Shown here in pieces: positions 46,481 to 55,201 of a DNA stretch of 64,000 nt. The position numbers and the translations under genes are program-made. This DNA is from Pseudomonas oryzicola (GTDB lineage: Bacteria; Pseudomonadota; Gammaproteobacteria; Pseudomonadales; Pseudomonadaceae). The stretch is from assembly GCF_014269185.2 (NCBI RefSeq), contig NZ_JABWRZ020000001.1:2629001-2693000 (forward strand). Reading direction: 5' to 3'. Position 1 is the stretch's first letter. Each line of letters starts with the position of its first letter. The notes under the pieces are model-generated. The model had not been told where the DNA came from. It saw only the letters and a list, made by a program, of their open reading frames with translations, and searched no databases.

Positions 46481-47344
46481 ATGATTCAAATGTCCAGGCT
46501 TGCCTTTGCTGTGGCTGCCACCCTGCTAGCTGCTGGCGCCCAGGCCGCGCCCAAGGGCGAGGTGCTGGTACTACTGTCAAGCGAGCACCAGCTGCCATTG
46601 CAGGACGGCAAACGCTACGCCACCGGTTACTACCTCAACGAGTTCGGCGTACCCGCTGACCAATTGCTCAAGGCTGGCTACAAGTTGGTACTGGTAACGC
46701 CAAAGGGCAATGCGCCGAGCGTCGACCCGCGTTCGATCGACCCGAGCTATTTTGCCGGCGATGCGGCCGAGATGAACCGGATCGAGAAGGTCGTCCAAAG
46801 CCTGCCGGGCATCGACCATACCCTGTCGGTGAAGGAAGTGCTGGCAGGCGATCTGGGCCGTTATGCAGGGTTGTTCATCCCTGGCGGCCACGCGCCGTTG
46901 ATCGACCTGGCCAACAACCCGGACGTGGGTGCCTTGCTGCGGCATTTCCACCAGGCCGGCAAAGCTACCGCGGCCATCTGCCACGGCCCCATCGCCTTGC
47001 TCTCGGCCCAGCAGGACCCGGCAGGGTATCAGGCCGCGCTGGCGCATGGCGATAAGCCGGCAGCCACTGACTGGTTGTACAAGGGCTACCGGATGACCAT
47101 CTTCTCCGACCCGGAAGAGCAGGTATTCGAGAGTTCGCTCAAGGGCCAGCGTCTGTTGTTCTACCCGGCGGGTGCCATGGCGATCGCAGGCGGCGACATG
47201 GCCTACGCCAAGGCCTGGCAACCCAACGTGGTGGTGGACCGCGAACTGATTACCGGGCAGAACCCGTTCTCGGACAAGATGCTGGCCAAGGCACTGCTGG
47301 AAAAGTTGGCCGAACAGGCACAGCGCCCCGGGCAGGGCATCTAA
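46481..47344 (+). CDS. Exported DJ-1/PfpI family protein
   Basis: The 287-residue protein has a Sec signal peptide (about 1-23; LAFAVAATLLAAGAQAA) and a DJ-1/PfpI domain. The nucleophile is Cys167 (AAICHGP) and the acidic residue lies in FIPGGHAPLIDL. GAGGAG seven bases upstream supports ATG 46481. Family members include class III glyoxalase/chaperone-type proteins; most are cytosolic, so export is noteworthy. It is probably controlled by the divergent LysR protein. Confidence 0.85.
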   Translation: MIQMSRLAFAVAATLLAAGAQAAPKGEVLVLLSSEHQLPLQDGKRYATGYYLNEFGVPADQLLKAGYKLVLVTPKGNAPSVDPRSIDPSYFAGDAAEMNRIEKVVQSLPGIDHTLSVKEVLAGDLGRYAGLFIPGGHAPLIDLANNPDVGALLRHFHQAGKATAAICHGPIALLSAQQDPAGYQAALAHGDKPAATDWLYKGYRMTIFSDPEEQVFESSLKGQRLLFYPAGAMAIAGGDMAYAKAWQPNVVVDRELITGQNPFSDKMLAKALLEKLAEQAQRPGQGI

Positions 47345-47463
47345 ACTTACAAGTGGCCTGCACCGGCTGACGCTCGACAGGCCAACATCATCCAACCGAC
47401 CACCGCCTCCCTGGAGCGGACGTCCCTCGCTGGCGATGGCCTTCTTGCAGAGGAGGGCAGGTC

Positions 47464-48510
47464 ATGGACGAGGCAAGGCTTCACGATTTCATGGGCAAGC
47501 TGGTGGGCGACATGGGTGCGGCAGCAACCCTGGCCAATGTGATACTCGGCGACGAACTGGGGTTGTACCGGGCCATGGCCGATAGCCAGCCGACCACCCC
47601 CGAGGCGCTGGCGGCAAAGACCGGCTGCCACCCGCGGCTGGTGCGCGAATGGCTCAACGCCCAGGCCGCGTCGGGCTACATGGTGCATGATCAGGGCCGC
47701 TTCGTATTGCCCGAAGAACAGGCCATGGCTTTGGCGCTGGAAGATTCCCCAGCCTACATGGCCGGTGGCGCGGCGGTAGTGGCGGCACTGTTCCATGACA
47801 AGGACAAACTGGTTGCGGCAATGCGCGGTGACGGCGGACTGGCCTGGGGTGATCATCACCCGTGCATGTTCAGCGGTACCGAGCGGTTCTTCCGGCCGGG
47901 TTACCGCACTTTTCTGGTGTCCGAGTGGCTACCGGCACTCGATGGCGTGGTCGCCAAGTTGCAGGCGGGTGCCAAGGTGGCCGACGTCGGCTGCGGGCAT
48001 GGCGCTTCGACGCTGGTCATGGCCGAGGCGTTTCCGGCCTCCACCTTCATTGGCTACGACTACCACGGGCCGTCCATCACCACGGCCAACGAACGCGCGC
48101 GCGAAGCGGGGTTGGTGGGGCGGGTGACGTTCGAGCAGGCCAGCGCCAAGGACTATCCGGGGCATGACTATGACCTGGTGTGCTTCTTCGATTGCCTGCA
48201 CGACATGGGGGACCCGGTGGGGGCAGCGAAACATGCTTACCGCGCGTTGAAGGCGGACGGTACGGTGATGCTGGTGGAACCCTATGCCGAGGATTCGCTG
48301 GAAGGCAACCTGACGCCGGTCGGGCGTTTGTTCTATGCCGCGTCGACGTTCATCTGCACACCCAACTCGTTATCCCAGGAGGTGGGGTTGGGGCTGGGCG
48401 CCCAAGCTGGGGAGGCGCGCTTGCGTGCGGTGTTCGAGGAGGCGGGATTCAGCCGGTTCCGGCGGGCGACGCAGACACCGTTCAACCTTATTCTCGAGGC
48501 CCGGAAATAA
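47464..48510 (+). CDS. SAM-dependent methyltransferase with winged-helix N-domain
   Basis: This 348-residue protein has an N-terminal winged-helix/dimerisation domain (about 15-90; LGDELGLYRAMADSQPTTPEALAAKTGCHPRLVREWL). A class I methyltransferase domain follows, with motif I VADVGCGHGAST (about 175-186), motif II FIGYDYHGPSI and FFDCLHDMGDP. The architecture resembles small-molecule O/N-methyltransferases. Substrate unknown. A clear GAGGAGGG-type ribosome site precedes ATG 47464. Followed by REP sequences and a terminator belonging to the converging gene. Confidence 0.85.
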   Translation: MDEARLHDFMGKLVGDMGAAATLANVILGDELGLYRAMADSQPTTPEALAAKTGCHPRLVREWLNAQAASGYMVHDQGRFVLPEEQAMALALEDSPAYMAGGAAVVAALFHDKDKLVAAMRGDGGLAWGDHHPCMFSGTERFFRPGYRTFLVSEWLPALDGVVAKLQAGAKVADVGCGHGASTLVMAEAFPASTFIGYDYHGPSITTANERAREAGLVGRVTFEQASAKDYPGHDYDLVCFFDCLHDMGDPVGAAKHAYRALKADGTVMLVEPYAEDSLEGNLTPVGRLFYAASTFICTPNSLSQEVGLGLGAQAGEARLRAVFEEAGFSRFRRATQTPFNLILEARK

Positions 48511-48555
48511 GCAGGCTCCTGCACCGGCCAATCGCTGGAAAGTCAGCAGCGTCAC

Positions 48556-48643
48556 TCGTAGGAGCGGATTTATCCGCGAAGCAGGTGCGCGGTGGATGGC
48601 ACCGGCTGTGCCGGTGATCGCGGCTGAAGCCGTTCCTACAGGT
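48556..48643. repeat. REP pair
   Basis: GTAGGAGCGGATTTATCCGCG at one end and GATCGCGGCTGAAGCCGTTCCTAC at the other form inverted REP-like units between two converging genes. Confidence 0.65.
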
Positions 48644-48694
48644 GCCGCGATACCCGTGGGAGCCTGGCTTGTCGGCCATGCGGCCGGAACAGGC

Positions 48695-48728
48695 AAAAAG
48701 AAGGGGCGCCTGAATGGCGCCCCTTCTT
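48695..48728 (-). terminator. Strong terminator for the CASDH-nspC genes
   Basis: AAGAAGGGGCGC pairs with GCGCCCCTTCTT with a short loop. Read on the minus strand it ends in TTTTT (48699-48695), directly after the saccharopine-dehydrogenase-family stop. It is a textbook intrinsic terminator. Confidence 0.85.
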
Positions 48729-48735
48729 GTACCGC

Positions 48736-49980
48736 TTAGGCTTCGGCGTCCCAAGGACGATCGCCTTTTTCATCCTTGACGCGGGTCGGCAAGCCCATCA
48801 CGTCCAGCGCCTTGAGGAATGGCTCGGCTGGCAGCTCCTCGACGTTGACCATGCGCTTGGCATCCCACTCGCCACGGGCAACCAGCAGGGCGGCAGCCAC
48901 CGGCGGAACCCCGGCGGTGTAGGAAATGCCCTGGCTGTCGGTCTCGGCGTAGGCTTCTTCGTGGTCGGCCACGTTGTAGATGAACACTTCGCGCGGCTGG
49001 CCATCCTTGGTGCCCTTGACCAGGTCGCCGATGCAGGTCTTGCCGGTGTAACCCGGGGCCAGCGAGGCGGGGTCCGGCAGCACGGCCTTGACCACTTTCA
49101 GCGGTACCACTTCCAGGCCTTCGGCGGTTTTTACCGGTTGCTCGGAGAGCAGGCCCAGGTTTTTCAGTACGGTGAACACGTTGATATAGTGTTCGCCGAA
49201 GCTCATCCAGAAACGTACGTTCGGCACGTCGAGGTTCTTCGACAGCGAATGAACTTCATCATGGCCGGTCAGGTACAGGTTCTGCGAGCCGACCACGGGC
49301 AGGTCGTCGGTACGCTTGACCTCGAACATGGTGTTGCTGGTCCACTGGCTGTTCTGCCAGCTCCAGACTTGCCCGGTGAATTCGCGGAAGTTGATTTCCG
49401 GGTCGAAGTTGGTGGCAAAGTACTTGCCATGCGAACCGGCATTGACGTCGAGAATGTCGATCGAATCAATGCTGTCGAAATACTGTTGCTGCGCCAGTTT
49501 GGCGTAGCTGTTCACCACACCCGGGTCGAAACCGACGCCGAGAATGGCGGTGATGTTCTTGGCCTGGCACTCCTCGAGGTGTTTCCACTCGTAGTTGCCG
49601 TACCACGGCGGGGTCTCGCAGATCTTGCCCGGCTCTTCGTGGATGGCGGTGTCCAGGTAGGCGACACCGGTATCGATGCAGGCACGCAGCACCGACATGT
49701 TGAGGAAGGCGGAACCGACGTTGATCACGATCTGCGATTCGGTTTCGCGGATCAGTGCCTTGGTCGCCTCGACATCGAGGGCATTGAGCGAGAAGGCCTG
49801 GATGTCGGCGGGTACCTTGAGGCTACCCTTGGCCTTGACGCTGTCGATGATGGCCTGGCATTTGGAGATGTTCCGTGACGCGATAGCGATACGACCCAGT
49901 TCGTCGTTATGCTGCGCGCACTTGTGGGCCACCACCTTGGCGACACCTCCTGCACCAATGATAAGAACGTTCTTCTTCAA
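48736..49980 (-). CDS. Carboxyspermidine/carboxynorspermidine dehydrogenase
   Basis: This 414-residue saccharopine-dehydrogenase-family enzyme has an N-terminal Rossmann motif (LIIGAGGVAKVVAHKCA) and AIHEEPGKICETPPWYGNYEW, typical of the CASDH branch. It condenses putrescine (or diaminopropane) with aspartate semialdehyde using NADPH to give carboxyspermidine. The decarboxylase gene nspC lies 31 bases upstream on the same strand, completing an aspartate-derived route to spermidine independent of S-adenosylmethionine decarboxylase. Confidence 0.92.
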   Translation of the reverse strand: MKKNVLIIGAGGVAKVVAHKCAQHNDELGRIAIASRNISKCQAIIDSVKAKGSLKVPADIQAFSLNALDVEATKALIRETESQIVINVGSAFLNMSVLRACIDTGVAYLDTAIHEEPGKICETPPWYGNYEWKHLEECQAKNITAILGVGFDPGVVNSYAKLAQQQYFDSIDSIDILDVNAGSHGKYFATNFDPEINFREFTGQVWSWQNSQWTSNTMFEVKRTDDLPVVGSQNLYLTGHDEVHSLSKNLDVPNVRFWMSFGEHYINVFTVLKNLGLLSEQPVKTAEGLEVVPLKVVKAVLPDPASLAPGYTGKTCIGDLVKGTKDGQPREVFIYNVADHEEAYAETDSQGISYTAGVPPVAAALLVARGEWDAKRMVNVEELPAEPFLKALDVMGLPTRVKDEKGDRPWDAEA

Positions 49981-50011
49981 TTTATCCCTTGCTCCTTACT
50001 GAAAGCCGGTC

Positions 50012-51109
50012 TTACGACAGGCTGGAAACGTAGTCTTCGAAACTGAACTCGCGCACCACTTCGACGCTGCCGTCGAGTTGCTTGACCACGATGGATGGCA
50101 TTTTCAGACCGTTGAACCAGTTCTTCTTGACCATGGTGTAACCCGCCGCGTCGACGAACGACAGGCGGTCGCCGATGGCCAGCGGGCGGTCGAACTGATA
50201 TTCGCCGAAGATGTCGCCGGCCAGGCACGACTTGCCGCAGACCATGTAGGTATGCGCACCCTCGTTCGGGGCCATCTTGGCGTTGAGGCGATAGATCAGC
50301 AGGTCGAGCATGTGCGCTTCGATCGAACTGTCGACCACGGCCAGGTGCTTGCCGTTGTACAGCGTGTCGAGCACGGTCACTTCCAGCGAGGCGCTTTTGG
50401 TGATGGCCGCTTCGCCCGGCTCCAGGTACACCTGTACGCCGTAATTTTCCGAGAAGGCTTTCAGGCGCTTACAGAAGGCGTTCAGGTCGTAGCCTTCACC
50501 GGTGAAGTGGATGCCGCCACCGAGGCTGACCCATTCAACCTGATGCAGCAGGTGGCCGAAGCGCGCTTCGATGTGGCTGAGCATCTTGTCGAACAGGCTG
50601 AAGTCGCCGTTCTCGCAGTTGTTGTGGAACATGAAGCCGGAGATTTGCGAAATCACCTGTTCGATCTTGGCCGGGTCCCATTCGCCCAAGCGGCTGAACG
50701 GGCGGGCCGGGTCGGCCAACTGGTAGTCGGAGCTGCTGACCTGCGGGTTGACACGCAGGCCGCGGACCTTGCCTTCGGACTGTGCGGCAAAGCGCTGCAG
50801 CTGGCCGATCGAGTTGAAGATGATCTTGTCGCAGTTCTCAAGCATCTCCTCGACCTCGTCATCGGCCCAGCCCACGCTGTAAGCGTGGGTCTCGCCGGCG
50901 AACTTCTGGCGGCCGAGCTTGAGCTCGTACAGCGAGGAAGAGGTGGTGCCGTCCATGTACTGCTGCATCAGGTCGAAGACCGACCAGGTGGCGAAGCACT
51001 TGAGGGCGAGCAGGGCCTTGGCACCGGAGTGTTCGCGCACGTAGGCGATCTTCTCCATGTTGCCCAGCAGCTTGGTTTTATCGATGAGGTAGTAAGGCGT
51101 CTTGATCAT
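50012..51109 (-). CDS. nspC: Carboxynorspermidine/carboxyspermidine decarboxylase
   Basis: This 365-residue alanine-racemase-fold decarboxylase has its PLP lysine in ALLALKCFATW (K37), EWVSLGGGIHFTGEGYD for phosphate binding, and the C-terminal VCGKSCLAGD with the cross-subunit Cys. It decarboxylates carboxyspermidine to spermidine (or the norspermidine analogue). First gene of the pair with the dehydrogenase. The 266-bp upstream stretch (51110-51375) shows no gene of its own. Confidence 0.93.
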   Translation of the reverse strand: MIKTPYYLIDKTKLLGNMEKIAYVREHSGAKALLALKCFATWSVFDLMQQYMDGTTSSSLYELKLGRQKFAGETHAYSVGWADDEVEEMLENCDKIIFNSIGQLQRFAAQSEGKVRGLRVNPQVSSSDYQLADPARPFSRLGEWDPAKIEQVISQISGFMFHNNCENGDFSLFDKMLSHIEARFGHLLHQVEWVSLGGGIHFTGEGYDLNAFCKRLKAFSENYGVQVYLEPGEAAITKSASLEVTVLDTLYNGKHLAVVDSSIEAHMLDLLIYRLNAKMAPNEGAHTYMVCGKSCLAGDIFGEYQFDRPLAIGDRLSFVDAAGYTMVKKNWFNGLKMPSIVVKQLDGSVEVVREFSFEDYVSSLS

Positions 51110-51375
51110 TTAAGGGCCCCCGGCCAGGCCGGCCAAAAAAAGGACACGCATTGTGCCTTCAGTTGCCGCAGACCGAAAGGGTGGATTATGCATTTCGTCA
51201 GGGTTGCTGACGTTGCAGCGGTTTTTCCGGTTGCGGCGGCCTCAGTAGAACATGCTCATGTGACCATCCTGGTCATCATCCAGGAACTACCTGAGCCATT
51301 GGTCAGGGCAAGGCAATCATCTGTCGCGCCCAGGTTTCCAAGATTGGGCATTCCTTTGGATCAGGGAGACATGGC

Positions 51376-51840
51376 ATGACCAAACATCACGACAACGGCC
51401 ACGGTTTTGCCGATGACCCGCAACGGGTCCATGACGCGGGGCGCAAGGGTGGGTCTGGCAAGGACCTGAAACAGGACCGTGCGGAGAAGGCGCGTGTAGG
51501 CGGGCAACACAGCCACGGCGGTTCGCGTCGGCGTGGCGAAGGTTGGCCTCGCCACGCCCGCGCTTCATTCGGCCACGGCCAGCCAGGCATGGATCTGTGC
51601 CAGGGTAGCGGTGGCCCCGCCACACACGACCACCAGCACGTTACGGTAGCCGGCCAGCGCGACCGCGTCATAGGTCAACGCCAGCGCGGCACCGCAGGCC
51701 GGTTCTACCAGCACGCGGTGATCCAGCAGGAACCGCTCGCAGGCTTCGAGTGCAGCACGGTCGCTCACCACATGGCTATGCACCGGGTGCCGGGCCGCGC
51801 AGGCCAGTGCCTGGTCGGCGACACGCTTGGCCCCCAGTGA
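51376..51840 (+). CDS. KGG-motif stress-type protein with run-on C-terminus
   Basis: The first 50 or so residues match the general stress KGG family (YciG-like): GFADDPQRVHDAGRKGGSGK, then ARVGGQHSHGGSRR. GGGAG seven bases upstream supports ATG 51376. Family members normally end soon after this region (about 50-80 residues), but here the frame continues 276 bases into the antisense of the serine dehydratase gene, giving 154 residues of low-complexity tail. The true stop may have been lost by mutation or error, or the tail is real. Confidence applies to the KGG portion. Confidence 0.6.
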   Translation: MTKHHDNGHGFADDPQRVHDAGRKGGSGKDLKQDRAEKARVGGQHSHGGSRRRGEGWPRHARASFGHGQPGMDLCQGSGGPATHDHQHVTVAGQRDRVIGQRQRGTAGRFYQHAVIQQEPLAGFECSTVAHHMAMHRVPGRAGQCLVGDTLGPQ

Positions 51841-52482
51841 CGTGGCTACCGAATCGATACGTTCCAGCTCGACCGGGTGCCCTGCCTGCAAGGCCGCATG
51901 CAGCGACGCCGCGCCCGTGGTTTCCACTGCCAGCACCGGCACATCGCCCCAGCCGTTACGCTGCAGCCCCTCGACCACCCCGCAGAGCAGGCCACCACCG
52001 CCTACCGACAACACCACCGCATCCGGCTTCAGCCCGGCCTCGGCGACTTCGTCCACCAGGCTGGCATGGCCGGCCCACAGTAGTGGGTCGTCGAACGGGT
52101 GGATGAAAGCATCACCCTGGCCGACGAGCGTTTGCGCCAGGGTGTTGGCCTCCTGCCAGGAGCTACCGTGTACCACCACCTTGGCGCTTTCCAGACGCAG
52201 CAGCTCCTTGGCCCGTTCGGTGGTGGTCTCCGGCACCACCACGGTCACCGGCACACCCAGCTTGCGCCCGGCATAGGCCACCGCCAGGCCTGCGTTGCCT
52301 CCTGAAGAGGAAATGAACTGCCGCACGCCACGGGCATGGTGCACTTCGCAGGCGTGACCGACACCGCGCAACTTGAATGAACCGCAGGGCTGCAGGGCGT
52401 CGAGCTTGAGCCAGATGTTGCTCCCGGCTGCCAGCGACAGCGGGCGGGATTCGATCAAGGGGGTAGGGATATGCAAGGTCAT
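51565..52482 (-). CDS. PLP-dependent L-serine/L-threonine dehydratase
   Basis: This 305-residue fold-type II PLP enzyme has Schiff-base K37 (CGSFKLRG), the substrate loop SSSGGNAGLA and the phosphate-binding SVGGGGLLCG. It deaminates L-serine to pyruvate and possibly threonine to 2-oxobutyrate. Its start overlaps the stop of the YheO-type regulator gene by four bases, so regulator and enzyme are one transcript, pointing to control by an amino-acid signal. Confidence 0.9.
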   Translation of the reverse strand: MTLHIPTPLIESRPLSLAAGSNIWLKLDALQPCGSFKLRGVGHACEVHHARGVRQFISSSGGNAGLAVAYAGRKLGVPVTVVVPETTTERAKELLRLESAKVVVHGSSWQEANTLAQTLVGQGDAFIHPFDDPLLWAGHASLVDEVAEAGLKPDAVVLSVGGGGLLCGVVEGLQRNGWGDVPVLAVETTGAASLHAALQAGHPVELERIDSVATSLGAKRVADQALACAARHPVHSHVVSDRAALEACERFLLDHRVLVEPACGAALALTYDAVALAGYRNVLVVVCGGATATLAQIHAWLAVAE

Positions 52483-53153
52483 CGGCTGGCTCCGCGCAGT
52501 TGTTCGAGATAGTTGTAAATGGTGTAGCGGGTCACACCCAGGGCGCTTGCGGCTTTCTCCACGCCGCCTTTGACGATGAACAGGCCACGTTCCTGCATCA
52601 ACCGCACGGCCTCGACCTTGGCCTGCTTGTTCATCCGCCCCTGGCCGCTGCGCTGTAGCGAGGCCTGGATGATTTCGCCCATCAGCAGCTCCATGTCGGC
52701 GGGCTCGCTGACGACGGGAGCCCCACCCAACGGCTGGAAGTGCTGGAGGAAGCCCATGGCAGCCTCCAGGCCAGTGACATCGGTGTTGACGCAGAGGCTG
52801 GCGAAGGGCTGGCCGGTACTGTCACGGAAGATCGCCGTGGCGCTGCGCAAGGTGCGGCCTCTGAGGCTGGTGGGATAGTCCGGCACGACCACCGGCGCGC
52901 GGCCTTGCTGGTCGGCCGTGGCTTGCATCAGCGCCTTGAAGCCCTGGTCCTGTTCCGGGGCGGCGAGGATAGGACTGCCGACGCTGCGGCCGGAAAGGTG
53001 GCCATTGACGATCGCCACCACGGAATGTTCCGGGTGATCGAGGTCGTGCAGGAGGATTTCCAGGTTGCGTGGGGCAACACTGCCCATGGCCTGGATGGCG
53101 GCCTTGAGGACGGTGAGGGTGAGCTGGCGTTCTTCGTTGAGGGGAATCGGCAT
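52479..53153 (-). CDS. YheO/DauR-type PAS-HTH regulator
   Basis: This 224-residue protein has an N-terminal YheO-like PAS domain (about 10-125; ILLHDLDHPEHSVVAIVNGHLSGRSVGSP, then GQPFASLCVNTDV) and a C-terminal helix-turn-helix (about 175-218; FIVKGGVEKAASALGVTRYTIYNYL). Relatives such as DauR control D-arginine or other amino acid catabolism. It is coupled to the downstream serine dehydratase gene, its probable target. Confidence 0.88.
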   Translation of the reverse strand: MPIPLNEERQLTLTVLKAAIQAMGSVAPRNLEILLHDLDHPEHSVVAIVNGHLSGRSVGSPILAAPEQDQGFKALMQATADQQGRAPVVVPDYPTSLRGRTLRSATAIFRDSTGQPFASLCVNTDVTGLEAAMGFLQHFQPLGGAPVVSEPADMELLMGEIIQASLQRSGQGRMNKQAKVEAVRLMQERGLFIVKGGVEKAASALGVTRYTIYNYLEQLRGASR

Positions 53154-53234
53154 GCTGGATCACGAAATCAACTTTTTGTGTATTTTTACACAATGAGTTG
53201 AATTTCGCGATCTGGGGTAGCTTTTCTGACCTCA

Positions 53235-53334
53235 TCGCCGGCAAGCCAGCGCCCACCTCGAGCGCAGCGGCCTCAAGGCAAATGCAAACCTGCCGTTGAG
53301 AACGCGCTCGGTGTGGGGGCTGGCATGCCGGCGA
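53235..53334. repeat. Long-range inverted REP-like pair
   Basis: TCGCCGGCAAGCCAGCGCCCAC (53235-53256) is repeated inverted, with two mismatches, at 53313-53334. A second small hairpin GGGCTGC-GAA-GCAGCCC follows at 53336-53352. It lies between the regulator start and the amidase stop; no gene is seen there. Confidence 0.7.
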
Positions 53335-53359
53335 AGGGCTGCGAAGCAGCCCCCGATAA

Positions 53360-55063
53360 TCAGCTCAAAGGCGGCGTGCGCGGAGGGATCATCCGCCGCG
53401 ACCCGGTCGCCTCGAAGGCCGCACCGAAGCTCAGCAGCGCGTTGTCGCTATAAGCCCGACCAGCAAAGGTCAGCCCTACCGGCATGCCGATATCGGCCAT
53501 CACGCCCATTGGCACGGTGACGGTGGGCACGCCCAGGTGACGGATCGCCAGGTTGCCATTGGCTACCCAGATGCCGTTGCTCCAGGCGATGTCGGCCGAT
53601 ACCGGATTGACGTCGGCATCGGCCGGGCCCACATCGGCCACGGTGGGGAACAGCACTGCGTCCAGGCCCAGGTTGTCCATCCAGTCTTCCAGGTCCATCT
53701 TGCGGGTCTGCTCCAGGCCGCGCAGGCCGTCGGGCAGGGTCTCGATCTGGTCCCAGGCTTTCAGGCCACGCTTGGCCATGTTGACGTATTCGTCCATGCC
53801 GGCGGCCAGGTCGTCCTCGCGGTTAGGCAGGGTGCCCGGGTCGTGGGGGAAGATCAACGAGCCATCGACATCGGCCAGGCGGTTGAGCTTGGGGTCGTCA
53901 TTGGCTCGCAGGAAGTCGTCGAATGCCCAGCCGGACAGTTCCCACAGTTCGTCATGCAGGAACGCCTTGCTGACGATACCGCGGTTGTACACGGTCGGCG
54001 CGCCCGGGCGGTCGCCTTCGCAGTTGGATACCAACGGGAAGTCCACTTCCAGCACTTCGGCGCCGGCCGCTTCCAGTGCCTGGCGAGCCTGTCGCCACAG
54101 CTCGATCACGCTGGCGCGGGTGTTGATACGCTGGCCGGTCGGGCCGCCGATGCCGGGTTTCTCGGACGTGCCGGCCTCGGGGTCGGCATTGATGTACATG
54201 CGTGGCACGCCAAAGCGTTTGCCCTTGAGCGCGCTGGCATCCACGGCCAGGTCGAGGTAGCTGGCGGGGCGCACCTGGGAGGCTGGCGGGATTGGCACCC
54301 AGGGTTGCAGGCGCCACAGGTCGCCGCGCTTGTCGGCGTCGTCGGCGACCACCACGTCGAGGATTTCCAGCAGGTCGGCCATGGTGCGGGCATATGGCAC
54401 CACCACATCCATGGTCGGAGTCAGCGGCCAGTTGCCACGCACCGAGATCACCCCGCGCGACGGGGTGTAGGCGCACAAGCCGTTATTGGACGCCGGGCCA
54501 CGGCCGCTGGACCAGGTTTCTTCGGCCAGGCCGAAGGCGCTGAAGCTGGCTGCCGTGGCAGTGCCGGCACCGTTGGACGAGCCCGAGGCGAACGGCGCGG
54601 TCAGGTAATTGGCGTTGTAAGGGCTTTCGGCGCGGCCGTAAACCCCGCGCTGCATGCCGCCGTTGGCCATTGGCGGCATGTTGGTCTTGCCCAGGCAGAT
54701 GGCGCCGGCGGCCCGCAGGCGCTCGATGGTGAAGGCGTCGCGCTGCGCCACCAGGTCCTTGAACGCCGGGCTGCCGGAAGCAGCAGTCAGGCCTTTGACC
54801 AGGTAGCTGTCCTTGGCGGTGTAGGGGATGCCGTCCAGCGGGCTCCGAAGCTGGCCTTTGGCGCGGCGGGCGTCGGCGGCCTCGGCCTCTGCCAGCGCCT
54901 GCGGGTTGCGCACTACAACGGCGTTCAGGGCGGTGGCGGTGTCGGCACCGTCATAGGCGTCGATGCGCGCCAGGTAGGCCTTGACCAGCTCGACCGCCGT
55001 CGTGCGGCCCGACTCGAGTGCGTCGCGCAGCTCGGCAATGGAAACCTCGGTTACCTCGATCAT
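53360..55063 (-). CDS. Amidase signature family protein
   Basis: This 567-residue enzyme has the Ser-cisSer-Lys triad: K84 (YTAKDSYL), cis-Ser S162 (FASGSSNGAG) and nucleophile S186 (ETWSSGRGPAS). The glycine-rich stretch reads SGSSNG where most members have GGSSGG. ATG 55063 has GGTGAAAG just upstream; a longer frame is not supported. It hydrolyses an amide; the substrate is unknown. It is a single gene flanked by REP-type hairpins. Confidence 0.87.
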   Translation of the reverse strand: MIEVTEVSIAELRDALESGRTTAVELVKAYLARIDAYDGADTATALNAVVVRNPQALAEAEAADARRAKGQLRSPLDGIPYTAKDSYLVKGLTAASGSPAFKDLVAQRDAFTIERLRAAGAICLGKTNMPPMANGGMQRGVYGRAESPYNANYLTAPFASGSSNGAGTATAASFSAFGLAEETWSSGRGPASNNGLCAYTPSRGVISVRGNWPLTPTMDVVVPYARTMADLLEILDVVVADDADKRGDLWRLQPWVPIPPASQVRPASYLDLAVDASALKGKRFGVPRMYINADPEAGTSEKPGIGGPTGQRINTRASVIELWRQARQALEAAGAEVLEVDFPLVSNCEGDRPGAPTVYNRGIVSKAFLHDELWELSGWAFDDFLRANDDPKLNRLADVDGSLIFPHDPGTLPNREDDLAAGMDEYVNMAKRGLKAWDQIETLPDGLRGLEQTRKMDLEDWMDNLGLDAVLFPTVADVGPADADVNPVSADIAWSNGIWVANGNLAIRHLGVPTVTVPMGVMADIGMPVGLTFAGRAYSDNALLSFGAAFEATGSRRMIPPRTPPLS

Positions 55064-55172
55064 GCTTTCACCAAAAATGTGCAGGTGGGGGCTAATGCGA
55101 GGAGTGTACAAGAAGGGCCTGGCGGGCGCAGGTTTGCGCGGGGGCAAATGGTTTTTTGCAGGCAGGCATTGT

Positions 55173-55193
55173 CGGGGCCGCGCTACGGCCCCG
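55173..55193. terminator. GC-rich hairpin after the GST gene
   Basis: CGGGGCCG-CGCTA-CGGCCCCG forms an eight-base-pair stem eight bases downstream (minus strand) of the glutathione transferase stop. Confidence 0.55.
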
Positions 55194-55201
55194 AGGTTGC
55201 C

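Noticed and set aside
51110..51375. Possible small protein upstream of the KGG gene (hydrophobic frame near 51188)
   Set aside because: No ribosome site, and it is only the tail of a long antisense frame over nspC.
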